64,000 nt of DNA from Eumeta japonica (lineage: Eukaryota; Arthropoda; Insecta; Lepidoptera; Psychidae): contig BGZK01001477.1 in the NCBI GenBank assembly GCA_005406025.1, positions 1 through 64,000 of the forward strand. The letters run 5' to 3'. Below the pieces are notes generated by a model, which did no database searches, was not told the origin of the DNA, and saw only the letters and a program-made list of their open reading frames with translations. The number at the start of each line of letters is the position of its first letter. The first letter of the stretch is position 1. This document shows, piece by piece, positions 45,991 to 57,300 of this stretch. Made by a program: the position numbers and the translations under genes.

Positions 45991-48900
45991 CTGGAAAATG
46001 AAAAACTACTTAATAATAACAATAACATATTTAATTGGACATTTTCACAATAAGGAATAAAAAAAATGAAATCAAACATAAAGAATGAAAATTAATATAT
46101 TTCATTAGAAGTTTGCAGTCTGGAAAAGGAAAATCAATAAATAAAAATAGTATATTTTGTTGGACACTTGCTTTTGTGGATTTTATTATATTTCATACCA
46201 ATTTGATAAAAATGAAAAAGAACACAATATTCTTATTTCAAAAACAAAACCAAACAACAAAATAAATAAATACTTCTTACACAACATGTCTGTCTGCCTG
46301 TTTATCCATTTGTGCACTTGTAATTCAAGAACCACTGGTTCAATTTACATGATTCTTTTTTTATATCGAAATAAGTTATCTGGTCAGATTTTCGTATAAC
46401 TAATTTTTGTCTGTGGCTTTGTCTTAGTCCTTATTTTTTAATATTCACTGTTTATTAGTAAAAGTATTTCTAAGCTAGCAACAAGATCAATACGAGTCTC
46501 CAGACTGGTATTGATCTTGTCGTTCTATTCTTGTTGATCAGTCCAACTGAAATTATAAACAGGACTAGAAATGAGATTAAGAGCGGGCGTGTGATAGTTT
46601 TGCAATAAAATAATGAAGATCAGGTAAATTTGTGTAAGAGCAAGAACCTCTTTTAGGTAATTCTATAAAAATTGAATCGCGAACGGAATGGGGATGGAGA
46701 TCAAGAGTGAGACTACGATCAGAATTGACAGCGCAACCGCAACCGGAATCGAGATTTGGTCTGGGATCAACGTCATGGCTGGCGATGCGATCAGTCGATA
46801 TAAAAAAAGACATTCATTCTACGTTCACGCGGGCAAATGGTAGTATAAATATATGTATGACACAAACTTATTTTAAAAAAACCTTTAGATAGTTAAATAA
46901 AAAATAACTAACAATAGGCTTTGTTTAAATAGAATGCTATAGATGTAAACAATTTGACTGATGATTCGTTTGATTTTATTTCATTTTCATAATTAATTTG
47001 TGTTATTAGGGCAGTCTCGTTTATTATCAATAGAACCTGACAATCCGGGTTCAGTGCCAGCCTATTGAATCACCGACCTGAGCGTCTCGTCCGCGCCGGC
47101 CGAGAGCACGGTCGTGCCGTCGGGCGACATGGCGAGGTGCAGCACGCGCGCCGTGTGCCCCGTCAGCTCGGCGACGCGCGTCATCAACGGATACTTCCAG
47201 ATAATGAGCTGGTTGTTTGCGTAGCCGTGTCCCGAGATCAACTCTTTGTAATTTGTACTCCACAGGATGGCGCATACCTGAAATCGACAGTAATATTTTT
47301 AATACACCTATCATAAAAGGAAAATTTGTAACAGTAATTTGAATTAGCTTACTCCTGTATAATTGTGATATTTATTGTTACCACAAGCAATAAGATAATT
47401 TTGATTTCATATATAAAATTAACATATTCTGCTATTATTGTACTATTTAACTTTTGAAGATCTCAATTTTTTATTATATCTGCTTTTGTGATGACAATAC
47501 AAGAATATTGTGATATGAAAAAATTGGACTTTTTATTGAAGCAGCCAGATGTATGATCAAATGATTGTTGCAACAGTCGCTGTAATATACATTTGACATA
47601 CATTCTAGTTAGAATGTGAACATTTGATGATTTTATATTTTATATTTCCTTATAAAAAATGGACTGAAAAAGTAAATTTCCTAAGTGAATGTGTGGGATA
47701 GAAGAACCTTATAATCTTATACAGATCAAATTAGTGGCAGATTAAAAAAGGACCAAATTTGAAGCATCTGAAACTTACGAGCTTGCATGAAATTATTAAC
47801 GCATGCCAGTGAAGCAAGAGAGATATACAAAGATCATACCATGTGGAAATCTGTGGCCTCCGCCCTACCTCACAGTCACAGCTAAACAAATGATCGGGTC
47901 GCTCGGTATGCATAAGCTACAAATTATTTCACAAATAGAAAGCTGCATTATCCCAAAGTATATATAGCCTATATTTTATTTTGATACTAGTATTTATCCA
48001 GCTTCATACAAATTAGAACTGTGAACGGTATCGCAACTGAAAGCGGAGATGGGAGCAGAATCGTGAGCCAAGATTGGGACCCAAAATTGAGGACAGAACC
48101 TGGGTCGAAGTCAAGTGTCGAATTTCGGATTTGAATCAAGAGCGCAACCGGGATCCGGGTCTCTCGGGACCTAGATAAAACGTTGAGATTGACAGCAAGG
48201 TTTTTCCACATAACATAAAGCACACATTGCATCTACATGAAGTAGTCATGAGCAGAAAGAAAGCTAGTATTCTTTATCATCACTTTTGTATCTTGTTTAG
48301 TTATTGTAGTAAGAACTATATTATAGTTTTATTATTTCACTGCCTGATTTGTGCGATTGATATTGGCCCTATGTGCTGTACTGAGGGTGTGGGTTCCACT
48401 TCTGGATAGAACACATTTATTCTAATTTATTGTTCAGTGTGTGAGGGTGTTTCACCTGCGACTTGGTGTCGACGGTATTAAGATTGGCGCCAGTATTGAC
48501 GTTCCAGAGGCGGATCGTGCGGTCGGCCGTACCGCCGCCCGATGCTAGCACGCCCGCGCTCCACGGACACCACGCTAAACCTTTAACTGCTGCCTGATGC
48601 TGGCTATAAACATTATTCAGTTGTGGAATACTTTTACTCATACAATAATAGTTCATAAGATATATTTTACATATGAAAAAATGCATATGGTCTGAATAAG
48701 GAAATGAATATTACCAAAAAAAAAAGGCAAAGAGCATGTCGAACCATGCTCATTATAGCCTTCTGAAGCCATTATTACAAAGAAATGCACTACAGATGAA
48801 ACGCAGTTTTTCGGCAATAACTCGAAAATTATATCTGACCATGTTCAAAATATATTTTTTTTAATATTTATTAAGCATTATTTTGATTATTTTTTTCATA

Positions 48901-51900
48901 GTTTTGAAACATACAGTTTAGAAAAAAAAATCAGAAAAACAAAGGAGCGACAAAAAAAAGGATAGTCTAAAAAAAGAAATATAATGCATATTTCAAAAAA
49001 GAGATTAGTAACTTACTCACAGATTTTCATAAAGAAGAGCTTAAATGTTCAACGCTTTACATAATGAAAGAACCTCCTCCTCATTTGAAGTTGAGAAAAC
49101 TACTCTAATCCAACATTAAAACAATGACAAATATTGAGAGTCAATGCCAAATAGACCAAAAATTCACCATTAATCATAAAGACGTCATTATATGCTTTGA
49201 TACAATGACTAATAGCTACACAAATAATAAGTCTTCATTTAAAAAAAATTCAGCACGTATATTATTTACTTACTTGAAACTATGTACAGGCTGGGCCTGT
49301 GAATGGTGATTGCCTTGTACTACTGGCCATATGTTGAGCAAATTGTCATTTCCTCCAGATGCTAAATATCGTCCATCTGGAGACCATTTTAAGCCACATA
49401 CCTATAAAGTAATAAATTTAATGTCATAGTGCCATTTATTTTGTAGTTGCGTCCGTCTCAGTGTAGAAACTTATATTTTAGTTGAATTCAAATATCTATT
49501 CAGGGAATATTTTGAAGTTATAGGTGAACACAGCGGTCAATAAGTTTTTTAAAGATATTGATGCCTTCCAACTTGCATTAACCAAATGTCTTAGAGAGAA
49601 ATTTAATAAATAAGTACATAATATAACATTACATATCTCAATACAAAGTCTATTTCATTGCTTATTTAAAAATTCATTATATTTATACTTGCCTCCTCTA
49701 CCAAGCTATATAGGATGAACTAACTATTCCAGAATAAAAAAATATGTCGAAATGGGTTAATCCCTTTTAGAAATAATTTTGATGTAAATTATGGGTTACA
49801 CAGGGAAGCAACAAGAAAGAGACTCACTTATTATGTTAACATCATAGCAGCCTCACAATATTTAGTTTATAAGAATTAAATTTTTGAATATTGTAAAATG
49901 GAAAACAAACCAGATTCATCTTAACATGTGTTCCATAGTCTCCAACAAGAAAGAGAGAGTGAAATATAGTATAGCGAATAGGGAAACAAAACAGTAACAA
50001 AGGTGAAACCGAATATATTGTATGTACAATACTCGAATATTGAATCCATTTTAAGGTCTTGTTAATTGAAATTGACCAGATTGCCAATATCATGGCTTTC
50101 GCTTTTATTGCCATTGCAATATTAATTGAATGAAAAAATGTCATTTACCTCTTGTGTGTGCCCATTTAATGTAGATATTACATGATCACGTTGCCGTACA
50201 TCATGATGTACTATAGTGCCATCACGTGACCCACTTGATACCACAAACACGTTCCACGCTAGGGACCCCACACGGCCTGTGTGACCGTCCATCACCTGGT
50301 GTTGCATTACAAAAATACATTAAAACTAATATTTGAAAAGAAATAAATAGAACAATCTTGTGCGTGAGCGCGCGTGTATTATTGTGAAAAAGCGTAGGGC
50401 GCATTGTGCCACATTTTTCGTATAGAGCAACCCATGCTTTTTCCACAATAATACTAGCATTTTTCATCATTGTTCATTATCTTTTTCAGCTCATATTAAG
50501 AATTATTTTTCACTTTTTAGTTTGACATGTTTTAAAAGCGTGTTCTTTAGTTTTTTTAAACTATATTTATTTTTTTATGTGTTCTGTTCTGATGTTTTCA
50601 AATTCAAATGATGTTATTTTTTTTATTTTTCACAAAATAGTTAATGATTTTTATGGGTGTTGAGGTTTTGAAATTGAATGAAATAAGTAGGGATTTTTTA
50701 ATGGGAAAATATCTTTCAATTTAACCAATATTATGCAAGCAATATTATGTGAGCAGTAACAAATACATAAACAGACACATAGAGAGTGTAGTAATGTTGT
50801 ATATAATATTTTTATCACTACTTTTTTTGCATGAAAATATTTTAGTATTGAAAGTGTATAGGTGCAAAATTGTTTCTGGTTTAGATGTTTAGTAATGTGT
50901 AAAGCTAGGTAGTATCTATAGCGGAAATGCACATTTGTTTGTTATTTAATGAGATATCATTTAATAATTTGATTTTGAGCAGCATGTCAGATAAGTGATG
51001 GCTTTTGGTTGTATGGAAATGCACGACGCCGATTTACATACCCTTAATCGTTTGATTCTTTCGCAATCCCATAGTTCTACGGTAGCAGTGGAAGTACCGA
51101 CAGCCAGGTGTGTCCCACCGCTCTGCACCCACGCCAATGATGTCACTGTTTCAGATTCTTCCACACTAAGCAACTGTTCAATCTGGCCAGTGCCCGCATT
51201 CCATAGATAGACATGACTGCCCAGAGCAACAGCTAGGATGTTGGATGCACTCCAGTCCACCAAGTTTAAATCTGATGATACCATTTATATATAACATTAT
51301 AAGGTTCATGATAGTGTATAATTATTGACATTAAATACACTACACTTCACATTGTTCAATGTTATGTTGTAATGAAACGCATAACTCCAATAATGAACAA
51401 CATTCTCCAATAATTAAAAAAAAAACATTAAGAGGGAACCCCCACTTTGAAAGTGCGAAAGACTACTCTTGTTGCACGAAATTTGTAGACAACAATGGTG
51501 TTACAAAATATCACGATGGCTTTCAATAACTGGGAAACATGGATGTACATTCTGAGTGGAAAATGCCAGAGAATCTATAGAATAAAAAATATTAAACCTA
51601 AATGTTTCAATTCAAAATGAATGCGATTTGGATCATGTTTATTGTTTAGCAATGAACATAGTAAGTCATGTCATATATTTATGCGGGAGCATATTGACCT
51701 GGAACTGGTAATTAATATTAAGGTCAGGAGATGAGAAAAATTCTGAAAATCTTGGAAAGTAGTTTGAAAAGAATAAAATTTTTAAAGTATTGTAAGTATA
51801 TTGTGGATAGATTAAGTAAAATGAATAAGCATGAGAAATAATTGATAGAGGTAAATACCTGGAAGGATTAGCTAAATTAAGCATAATAGATCGGTTTTAT

Positions 51901-54900
51901 CAAATGGAAAGAAAAAAATGTATATAGATCTGAGAATAATAAAATTAAGCAATAATAAATATATGGTAGGTGACCAAAATTTAAAATTTATAGATGATAG
52001 ATTATTTTATCTATGCTGAGATGTGAATATAAAAATTATGTAAATAGATGACAACTTTTGAATAATAAGCAAATAATATCAGCAAATAGTATATGTAGCT
52101 ATATAATAAAACATTGTAAGTAAAAGTATATGCAAAATAGAATAGTTAACAAATAAAAATATGTAACATAAACAAAAATAAAGATGAATTAATAAACCCC
52201 TAACATTTTAAGAGTGGAAAAAGATGCAAAAAGAGATGTTTGAATCTGATTCTACAGAAAGCGATCAATGAATAAGTGCTGTAACCACCATGCCATGGGG
52301 GTGGGAAAAAAAATAAGTCGGAGAAAAGCCTTCTTGAATTGTGATTGGTAATAGAATCAAAAGTGCAAATGAGAACTAGAGCAAAGTCGATTGATAAAAT
52401 CGACTAAGGGTTTAAAATAGAGAATGGAACCAAGAATGTTATCGACCATCAAACTAAAATTAGAATCATAATCGTGACTGGAATCGCAATAAGAAAAGAT
52501 CACAATTGAGAGTGGAACCAGGATCAAAAGCGGGATCAGAATTGGAACTTATACCATCAAGATTGATTCAGATGATTGGTCTTGATTTAATAAAGACCAA
52601 GTTCAGAATCGAGAGTAATACAAATTGGCATCACAAACAGGACCATGATCGGAATTAAGAATGGGATAGGAATCAGAATCATGATTATCATAATCAGTTG
52701 ATATATAAGATGAAGGAATTCATTCTGTTTAAGCAGGCGGAAGCTAGTATATTATAATTAAATATATAAACTTAAATATTTTTAATATTAATATTAAGCA
52801 GCCAGTTAAATAAAATAGGACTCTTTAAAATAAATATACTCACAATAATCATCTAAGATGTCTGGTGCGTCCAATATTCTATCTGGTGCTTGAGGTATAT
52901 ATCTTGTGTTTGCTTTTACTGAAGAAGGTACTTTTGCCTAAAATGAAAATACTGTATTAATGAAAACAGATTTAGAAGTGCATTATGTCTCAAAGTCAAC
53001 TGAATCATTTGATCTGTTTAGTTTAAAAGCAATGTGAATATGAAGTTAAAACAATAACAATTAATAGAAAATAAAAACAATCACCATCCAAGTAAACCCA
53101 TTTCACTCACTATATGTTGTGCAGGGTTGTTAAAAGTTATTAAATGTTGATTAAAAGAGAATTTCAAAATGCTCCGTGGAAAGACCACTACTGGCTTTAG
53201 ATGACATGATGTCGGATTTCTAAATAGCAGCAGCCCTAGTAAATTGTCCATGGTCATATATATAAAGCAATAAATGCTCTATTTTTGAGACTATGAACAC
53301 AACAATTTTTGAGCATAATTAATAAAAAGAAAGATGCAAAAATATTTTGCCAGATTATAACAACATAAACCAGTATCAGCAAGGATTACAATGTAGAGAT
53401 TTATCAATATCTGAATGCTGATAGCTTAAACCAATATGGTATTGAAGAAAAGAAAGTGTACTTTTTTTAGTCAGAGTGGAAAGCCATCATGCCTTTTATT
53501 ACCAGATAAGTGCACTTTATGACAATACAAGAATAAAATAAACAAAGTAAGGAGAGCAATAAGTATTATTATTCTACTTATTTGAAAACAAATTTTAGAA
53601 AATGTCAGAATACATTATGATATCTTTAGTTTGGTATTTAGGGTGCGATAGCATGATTTTCCAAGAATTCCTGCTTAATATTTGTACTATATGATATGAT
53701 ACTGATAATGAAAAATATTGAAATATAATAATAAATAATATTTTAACTTAACAAATCAATAAAGTAACTATGGTGCATGTATTAATTTATTATATTCCTT
53801 ATTTATTTAATGTCGTACATTATGAATTGTAACATCAAATTTAAACATAGGTATATTTATTAATAGAAATGATATAACAAATTGTAAACAATCTAATATA
53901 CAATTAATGAAAAATATTGGTGACACTAAAATATATACCAGAGAAAATATTTTAAAAATGAACATGATCTTTTTTCTTTGAATAGTTTTTGAAATGGCTG
54001 CAATAGTTTGTTTTGGACCAAGCACCATATAAATTTGCCCATTCTCTTTTTGAGAACTTCGAGGATGATTACCTGACCCAGTTTTTCAATATGTTATAAA
54101 TATATTATAAATTTGTATGCATACCTGTGAGTAAACAATCCTAAGTCTATTTTGATAGCCTTCAGGGGCAGCAGGTGCTTTACAAGTGTATTGCAATAGT
54201 CGCCCTGGCTCTGTGTCAGTTAGTGCACGACCCAACGCTTCTCCTGCAGCAGATTGAGCTGTCACTTCATCACCTTTATCCTCTTCACGATTCATCTTGA
54301 AAACGACTCGTAAACCATTAATTGACATATTTGAGACTAGGGTTAAGAGTACATCAGATTTTGACAGTTCAATATAGTGTAAAATATTTTATGATATTAG
54401 ATTTGCAATTAAGATTGTAAAATGGTAGAAATATAAAATATATACTAATAAAAGAAATAAGCTATTGTGAGTAAATTGGAATATTTTTTGTAAGTGTGCT
54501 GACAGATTAATCGATTCATAATCGTGATTAGCAAGTATATTTAAATTTATTTTACTGGAGTCGATTGACCCATTTTACGTAGTGTAAAATGCACTATTTG
54601 TATTTATATATAGGGTTTAGTCTAATTCTTAACTTTGTGGAAACTTATATGTAAGCACATCAAGATATATGAGGCCACCAAGGACAACTGAACTATTCAT
54701 TAAAAACAATGTCACTGCATTACAAGAAAATTATTAATGCTGAATGTATAAATACATTTTTTTAAATGTTAAAAGCATTTGATTTATTATAATGCTGGCC
54801 CAATTTGGAAAATATATAGTTCAATGAGCAATGGTGACTCTATGATTAAGCACATTGCCTTCAGACCTGGAGATACTAGGCTCAATCCTGACCATGGGTG

Positions 54901-57082
54901 AATGAATTGACCAATGAGTTTTAGATGAGATCAAATTAAGTCATTCACTCTTGCCTCCAAAAACATGTCAACCTATTCACTCTGGACGTTGTCATTGCAT
55001 CAGCGACAATCATTGTTAACAGCCTCCAATCCACACTGAACCAGCATAGAGGGTTTAAAGGTAGCCATTCGCGGGCACTCCCTTTGGCAGTACTCCACTC
55101 GTTCACTCCAAAACTATGCATTATTTTGTAATGAAAAAGCATGTAGATTGTATGATGTTGCTCCAATCATTGGATTGCCAATCATTCCGAAATTCAACGC
55201 AGCCTCACTCCAACTCATCGCGAATGCATAGCTAGCGCGTTGCGTGGCGTCGTTCAACGCTGCACTGCTCATGAGTGTCTAAACTAGAAACTATTTTGAT
55301 GCTTTGTCGGCCACTCGCTATGGTGAAGAATGTGTCAAGTCATTGGCGTTTACCAACATTATAATAATAATAGGCACTCTGTGGTTGAAGTTGCTCTAAC
55401 ATATTCAATAATGTTGAGTAAACAGTTTGTTTTGGGAGTAATTGAAATGTATGATTTCTAACACTGTAATAGCCATATTTTCACCCATTTAAGTATTGGT
55501 TTTTTGTTCTTAATTATAAAATAAGCAGCGGCTGATATTAGCAAAAATTTCTCTTCACTATCCACATCGCCGATTAACAAAATTTTCCTTTGTAGTATAT
55601 AGTAGTTGCACATAAACTGACTAAAAGATGAAATGGTTTCATGCTGAACAGCGACCGAGAGTGTGTTATGAATTTGGACATTGCCTACTGATATGGCACA
55701 AAGCCATATGGAGTGTCCTTGAATGGCTGCCTTAAGATAATAGGTCTGTAATTTGAAATAAAGGACTGAGGGGTCATGCCTTAACAGTGGGTTGGTAAAA
55801 ACTTGACAAAAACCAATATTTCTGCAATTTTAAGCAAAAAAATATATTCATATTGTCTGGAATAATAAATATACTGTTATTGGAAATTTTGTAAATATTC
55901 TAACAAATCAGAATTTTTAACCTATTAATTACATAATAATGAAGCAAAATTTAGAAAGAAAAGAATATTTTTCTGTTTACTGATAGAAAAATATATTACC
56001 ATATAGTGACACAAATCATAATTAGAGTTGCTTCTAGAAGGAATGAATCGATCTGCTTTATTTGGGGTTTTTGATGCTTTGTTAGGTGTTGGAGTTGATC
56101 GGCCTGCAATATAGCAAAATAGAAAAATGTGAATTTTAATATAAAAAAGCAGATATTTTCTTTGTGTAGAATACACATAATTTATTTCTTATCTTTTTCA
56201 TAGAAATATATCATTTTTGGCAATTTTTTAAGATTTACTTTATCCTTTTTTATTTCAGATGTAGCAATATTTTTACATCTATTTCTGAAATCTTACTTCC
56301 ATTTTTTAAAACTTCTAAGTTCATACAATACTATAATTAAATATTTTCTCTAAAATTTTACATACTATCTATTCTATATGCATGTCATTTACAACCTTTT
56401 AGACTTATAAATGGCATTACAGTATAACTATAACGTATTGTTTTATTATATAGTGTACAGCTGAAACACATTTAGATCTTTTTCTAAAATTTATCTATGA
56501 ATATTTTGCTAGATGTTTGATCAATTAAACTGCATTGTTTTTCAATTTTGTATATAACAAAAGTACATTTGCTTTATTTTAAATTTTACAATGCCTATTT
56601 CATAGATATGTCTAGCTTTATTAAATACTTTACAATTAAAAATAGTTGTAAATCTTTTCTGCAAAATTTTATCTGTGTAAGACTTTCACACTATTGTTTA
56701 TTCAAAAAATGCATTATCATTAAATGAAAAAAAAAGTGAAATGAAATCAATATAATTTGTAATATTTTTACTCACCAGGAGAACTGTTTTTTGAAGGAGT
56801 TTTCTTTCCTTTTTTGTTTTCATTTCTAGGTGGCGTCTTATGTGTACTCAAGACACTGTTATTACAACTTTGATTGGAAGATATTGACAATTTTTGGATG
56901 GATTGATTCAATGATTGGTTGCAACTTAAGTTAATATTTGTTGTATTTTTAGACGAATTATTTAAAGCAGAGTTGAAGTTTTCATTCCCTTTCTTAACCC
57001 ATCTTTGTAACGGACCTCTTGTTATGGGTCCATCCAATGTAGCCAAATTTTTCATGTCGTTTAAATAATTGAACTGAGCCAT
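45891..57082 (-). CDS. fzy: CDC20/fizzy, APC/C co-activator, complete spliced gene
   Basis: Ten coding exons on the minus strand join in phase to 542 residues, close to Drosophila fizzy in length. CDC20 activates the anaphase-promoting complex at metaphase and is held in check by MAD2/BUBR1. Visible features in order: [10 protein letters not shown] start and [12 protein letters not shown]; the C-box DRFIPSR (exon 2); a MAD2-binding-like GRLLQY segment and APEGYQNRL (exon 3); [17 protein letters not shown] before the propeller (exon 4); seven WD40 blades, including [31 protein letters not shown] and [20 protein letters not shown]; and a C-terminal Ile-Arg that docks on APC/C. The start at MAQF was chosen over an in-frame ATG 13 codons upstream because the family begins there. 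I see no KEN box. Cdh1/fizzy-related is excluded by the N-terminus and the APEGYQNRL segment. Confidence 0.93.
46481..46520. repeat. 40-base palindrome
   Basis: ACAAGATCAATAC at 46481-46493 pairs exactly with GTATTGATCTTGT at 46508-46520. AGTCT and AGACT pair inside, leaving a CC loop and one G-G mismatch. Confidence 0.85.
46675..46800 (+). repeat. Degenerate purine repeat R4, copy 1
   Basis: Runs of loosely repeated GGAATCGAGA/GGATCAG/GCAACCG units (GAATCGCGAACGGAATGGGG, then GCAACCGGAATCGAG). The same style recurs at 48010-48180, 52320-52720 and, on the minus strand, 60870-60965. The copies at 46800 and 52730 end in a TE-like CGGGC/GCGGAAGCTAGTA tail. Confidence 0.6.
47078..47277 (-). CDS. 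fzy: fzy exon 9 (WD40 blades 6-7), GC-rich
   Basis: Phase 0 in, phase 2 out. It encodes [51 protein letters not shown] and SAGADETLR. Its 3' half is strongly GC-rich (third positions nearly all G or C) between AT-rich introns. Confidence 0.93.
47278..48455. other. Intron 8 of fzy
   Basis: Holds a copy of the repeat seen beside 597-960 (47764-47870: GAAACTTACGAGCTTG, AGTGAAGCAAGAGAGATA, GGAAATCTGTGGCC) and the degenerate repeat R4 at 48010-48180. No gene is seen. Confidence 0.55.
47764..47875 (+). repeat. Dispersed repeat R5, copy 2
   Basis: Matches 597-660 and 852-870 (CTGAAACT..CAAGCTTG, CAGTGAAGCAAGA, AATCTGTGG.CTC.GCC). The long inverted repeat present in the first copy is absent here. 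Confidence 0.55.
48456..48603 (-). CDS. fzy: fzy exon 8 (WD40 blade 5)
   Basis: Phase 2 in, phase 0 out. It encodes [35 protein letters not shown] and NTVDTKSQ, very close to the vertebrate CDC20 blade. Confidence 0.93.
48604..49273. other. Intron 7 of fzy with R1 copy D
   Basis: The repeat R1 copy D lies at 48720-48960. No coding region is seen in this intron. Confidence 0.6.
48720..48960 (+). repeat. Dispersed repeat family R1, copy D
   Basis: ACCATGCTCATTATAGCCTT, then ATGCACTACAGATGAAACGC, then CAGTTTTTCGGCAATAACTC and CATGTTCAAAATAT match copies A-C. Confidence 0.65.
49274..49401 (-). CDS. fzy: fzy exon 7 (WD40 blade 4)
   Basis: Phase 0 in, phase 2 out (TTCAA|GTAAGT). It encodes [30 protein letters not shown] and a His/Gln loop. 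Confidence 0.92.
49402..50148. other. Intron 6 of fzy
   Basis: AT-rich, no feature recognised. Confidence 0.6.
50149..50295 (-). CDS. fzy: fzy exon 6 (WD40 blade 3)
   Basis: 49 codons, phase 0 on both sides. It encodes [30 protein letters not shown] and LNGHTQE. Confidence 0.93.
50296..51041. other. Intron 5 of fzy
   Basis: AT-rich, no feature recognised. Confidence 0.6.
51042..51271 (-). CDS. fzy: fzy exon 5 (WD40 blades 1-2)
   Basis: Phase 1 in, phase 0 out (TTAAGG|GTATGT). It encodes [54 protein letters not shown] and [13 protein letters not shown]. Confidence 0.93.
51272..52843. other. Intron 4 of fzy with degenerate purine repeat
   Basis: The part at 52320-52740 is repeat R4. The rest is AT-rich with no recognised content. 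Confidence 0.55.
52320..52745 (+). repeat. Degenerate purine repeat R4, longest copy
   Basis: About 400 bases of loosely repeated GGAATCAGAAT/GGATCAGAATTGG/GAATCGAGAG units with no fixed period. It ends in a CAGGCGGAAGCTAGTATA tail that matches the tail at 18680-18702. Confidence 0.6.
52844..52937 (-). CDS. fzy: fzy exon 4 (linker before the propeller)
   Basis: 94 bases, phase 0 in and phase 1 out (TTATT|GTGAGT). It encodes [31 protein letters not shown], the conserved RxIPxxPxRxLDAP segment. Short enough to be missed by length-based ORF searches. Confidence 0.93.
52938..54124. other. Intron 3 of fzy
   Basis: AT-rich, no feature recognised. Confidence 0.6.
54125..54295 (-). CDS. fzy: fzy exon 3 (MAD2-binding region)
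   Basis: 57 codons, phase 0 on both sides. It encodes [15 protein letters not shown], then [20 protein letters not shown] and LRIVYSQ. The GRLLQY segment sits where vertebrate CDC20 has its KILR MAD2-interaction motif. Confidence 0.88.
54296..55999. other. Intron 2 of fzy with SINE-like repeat
   Basis: A tRNA-derived SINE-like copy lies at 54795-55060. No coding region is seen. Confidence 0.55.
54795..55060 (+). repeat. tRNA-derived SINE-like repeat, copy 2
   Basis: An A-box-like GATTAAGCACATTGCC and a B-box-like AGGCTCAATCCTGACC are about 30 bases apart. They are followed by AATTGACCAATGAGTTTTAG, shared with copy 1 (38060-38330), and by an ACAATCATTGTTAACAGCCT tail. Confidence 0.6.
56000..56103 (-). 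CDS. fzy: fzy exon 2 (C-box)
   Basis: Phase 1 in (acceptor TATTGCAG), phase 0 out. It encodes a Pro/Lys-rich stretch, then the C-box DRFIPSR that contacts APC/C, then SNYDLCHYM. Confidence 0.93.
56104..56775. other. Intron 1 of fzy
   Basis: AT-rich, no feature recognised. Confidence 0.6.
56776..57082 (-). CDS. fzy: fzy exon 1 (N-terminus)
   Basis: The coding part starts at the ATG 57082-57080 and ends in phase 1 (TCCTG|GTGAGT). It encodes [20 protein letters not shown], then [12 protein letters not shown], a low-complexity Asn/Ser stretch, and [18 protein letters not shown], likely CDK-phosphorylated TP/SP sites. Confidence 0.9.
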
Positions 57083-57300
57083 TAAGTTTCTTAATTGTTT
57101 TAATTCTATAATACGAAGCAACTGCCACTCAAAAATAACTATAATAAATTACTGCAAGTTCAAATTCAGTTTACCACAGAGTTTCATCTGACAACTATTC
57201 AAATTAACGGTCTCCGGCTAAAGGGTTGTCATTGCAATGTTTACTTTATAAAGCCGTAATGCACCGAAAGCAGTTTATATTAATTAAAATATCTAAAAAT
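57083..57300 (-). promoter_or_regulatory. Upstream region of fzy (5' UTR/promoter)
   Basis: A 5' UTR must lie here. An in-frame ATG 13 codons upstream (57121) would give MLRIIELKQLRNL before MAQF, which is less likely as the start. No TATA box in good position is seen. The local block CGGTCTCCGGCTAAAGGG near 57210 is the only GC-rich part. Confidence 0.35.

Larger units (their letters stand above)
45991..47077. other. Intron 9 of fzy with degenerate purine repeat and hairpin
   Basis: Contains a 40-base near-perfect palindrome at 46481-46520 and a degenerate GGAATCGAGA-type repeat at 46675-46800, ending in a TTCACGCGGGCAAATGG tail. The donor (CTCAG|GTCGGT) is weak. Confidence 0.6.

Noticed and set aside
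47065..47316. 83-codon + strand frame over fzy exon 9
   Set aside because: Shadow of a GC-rich WD40 exon that is certain on the minus strand.
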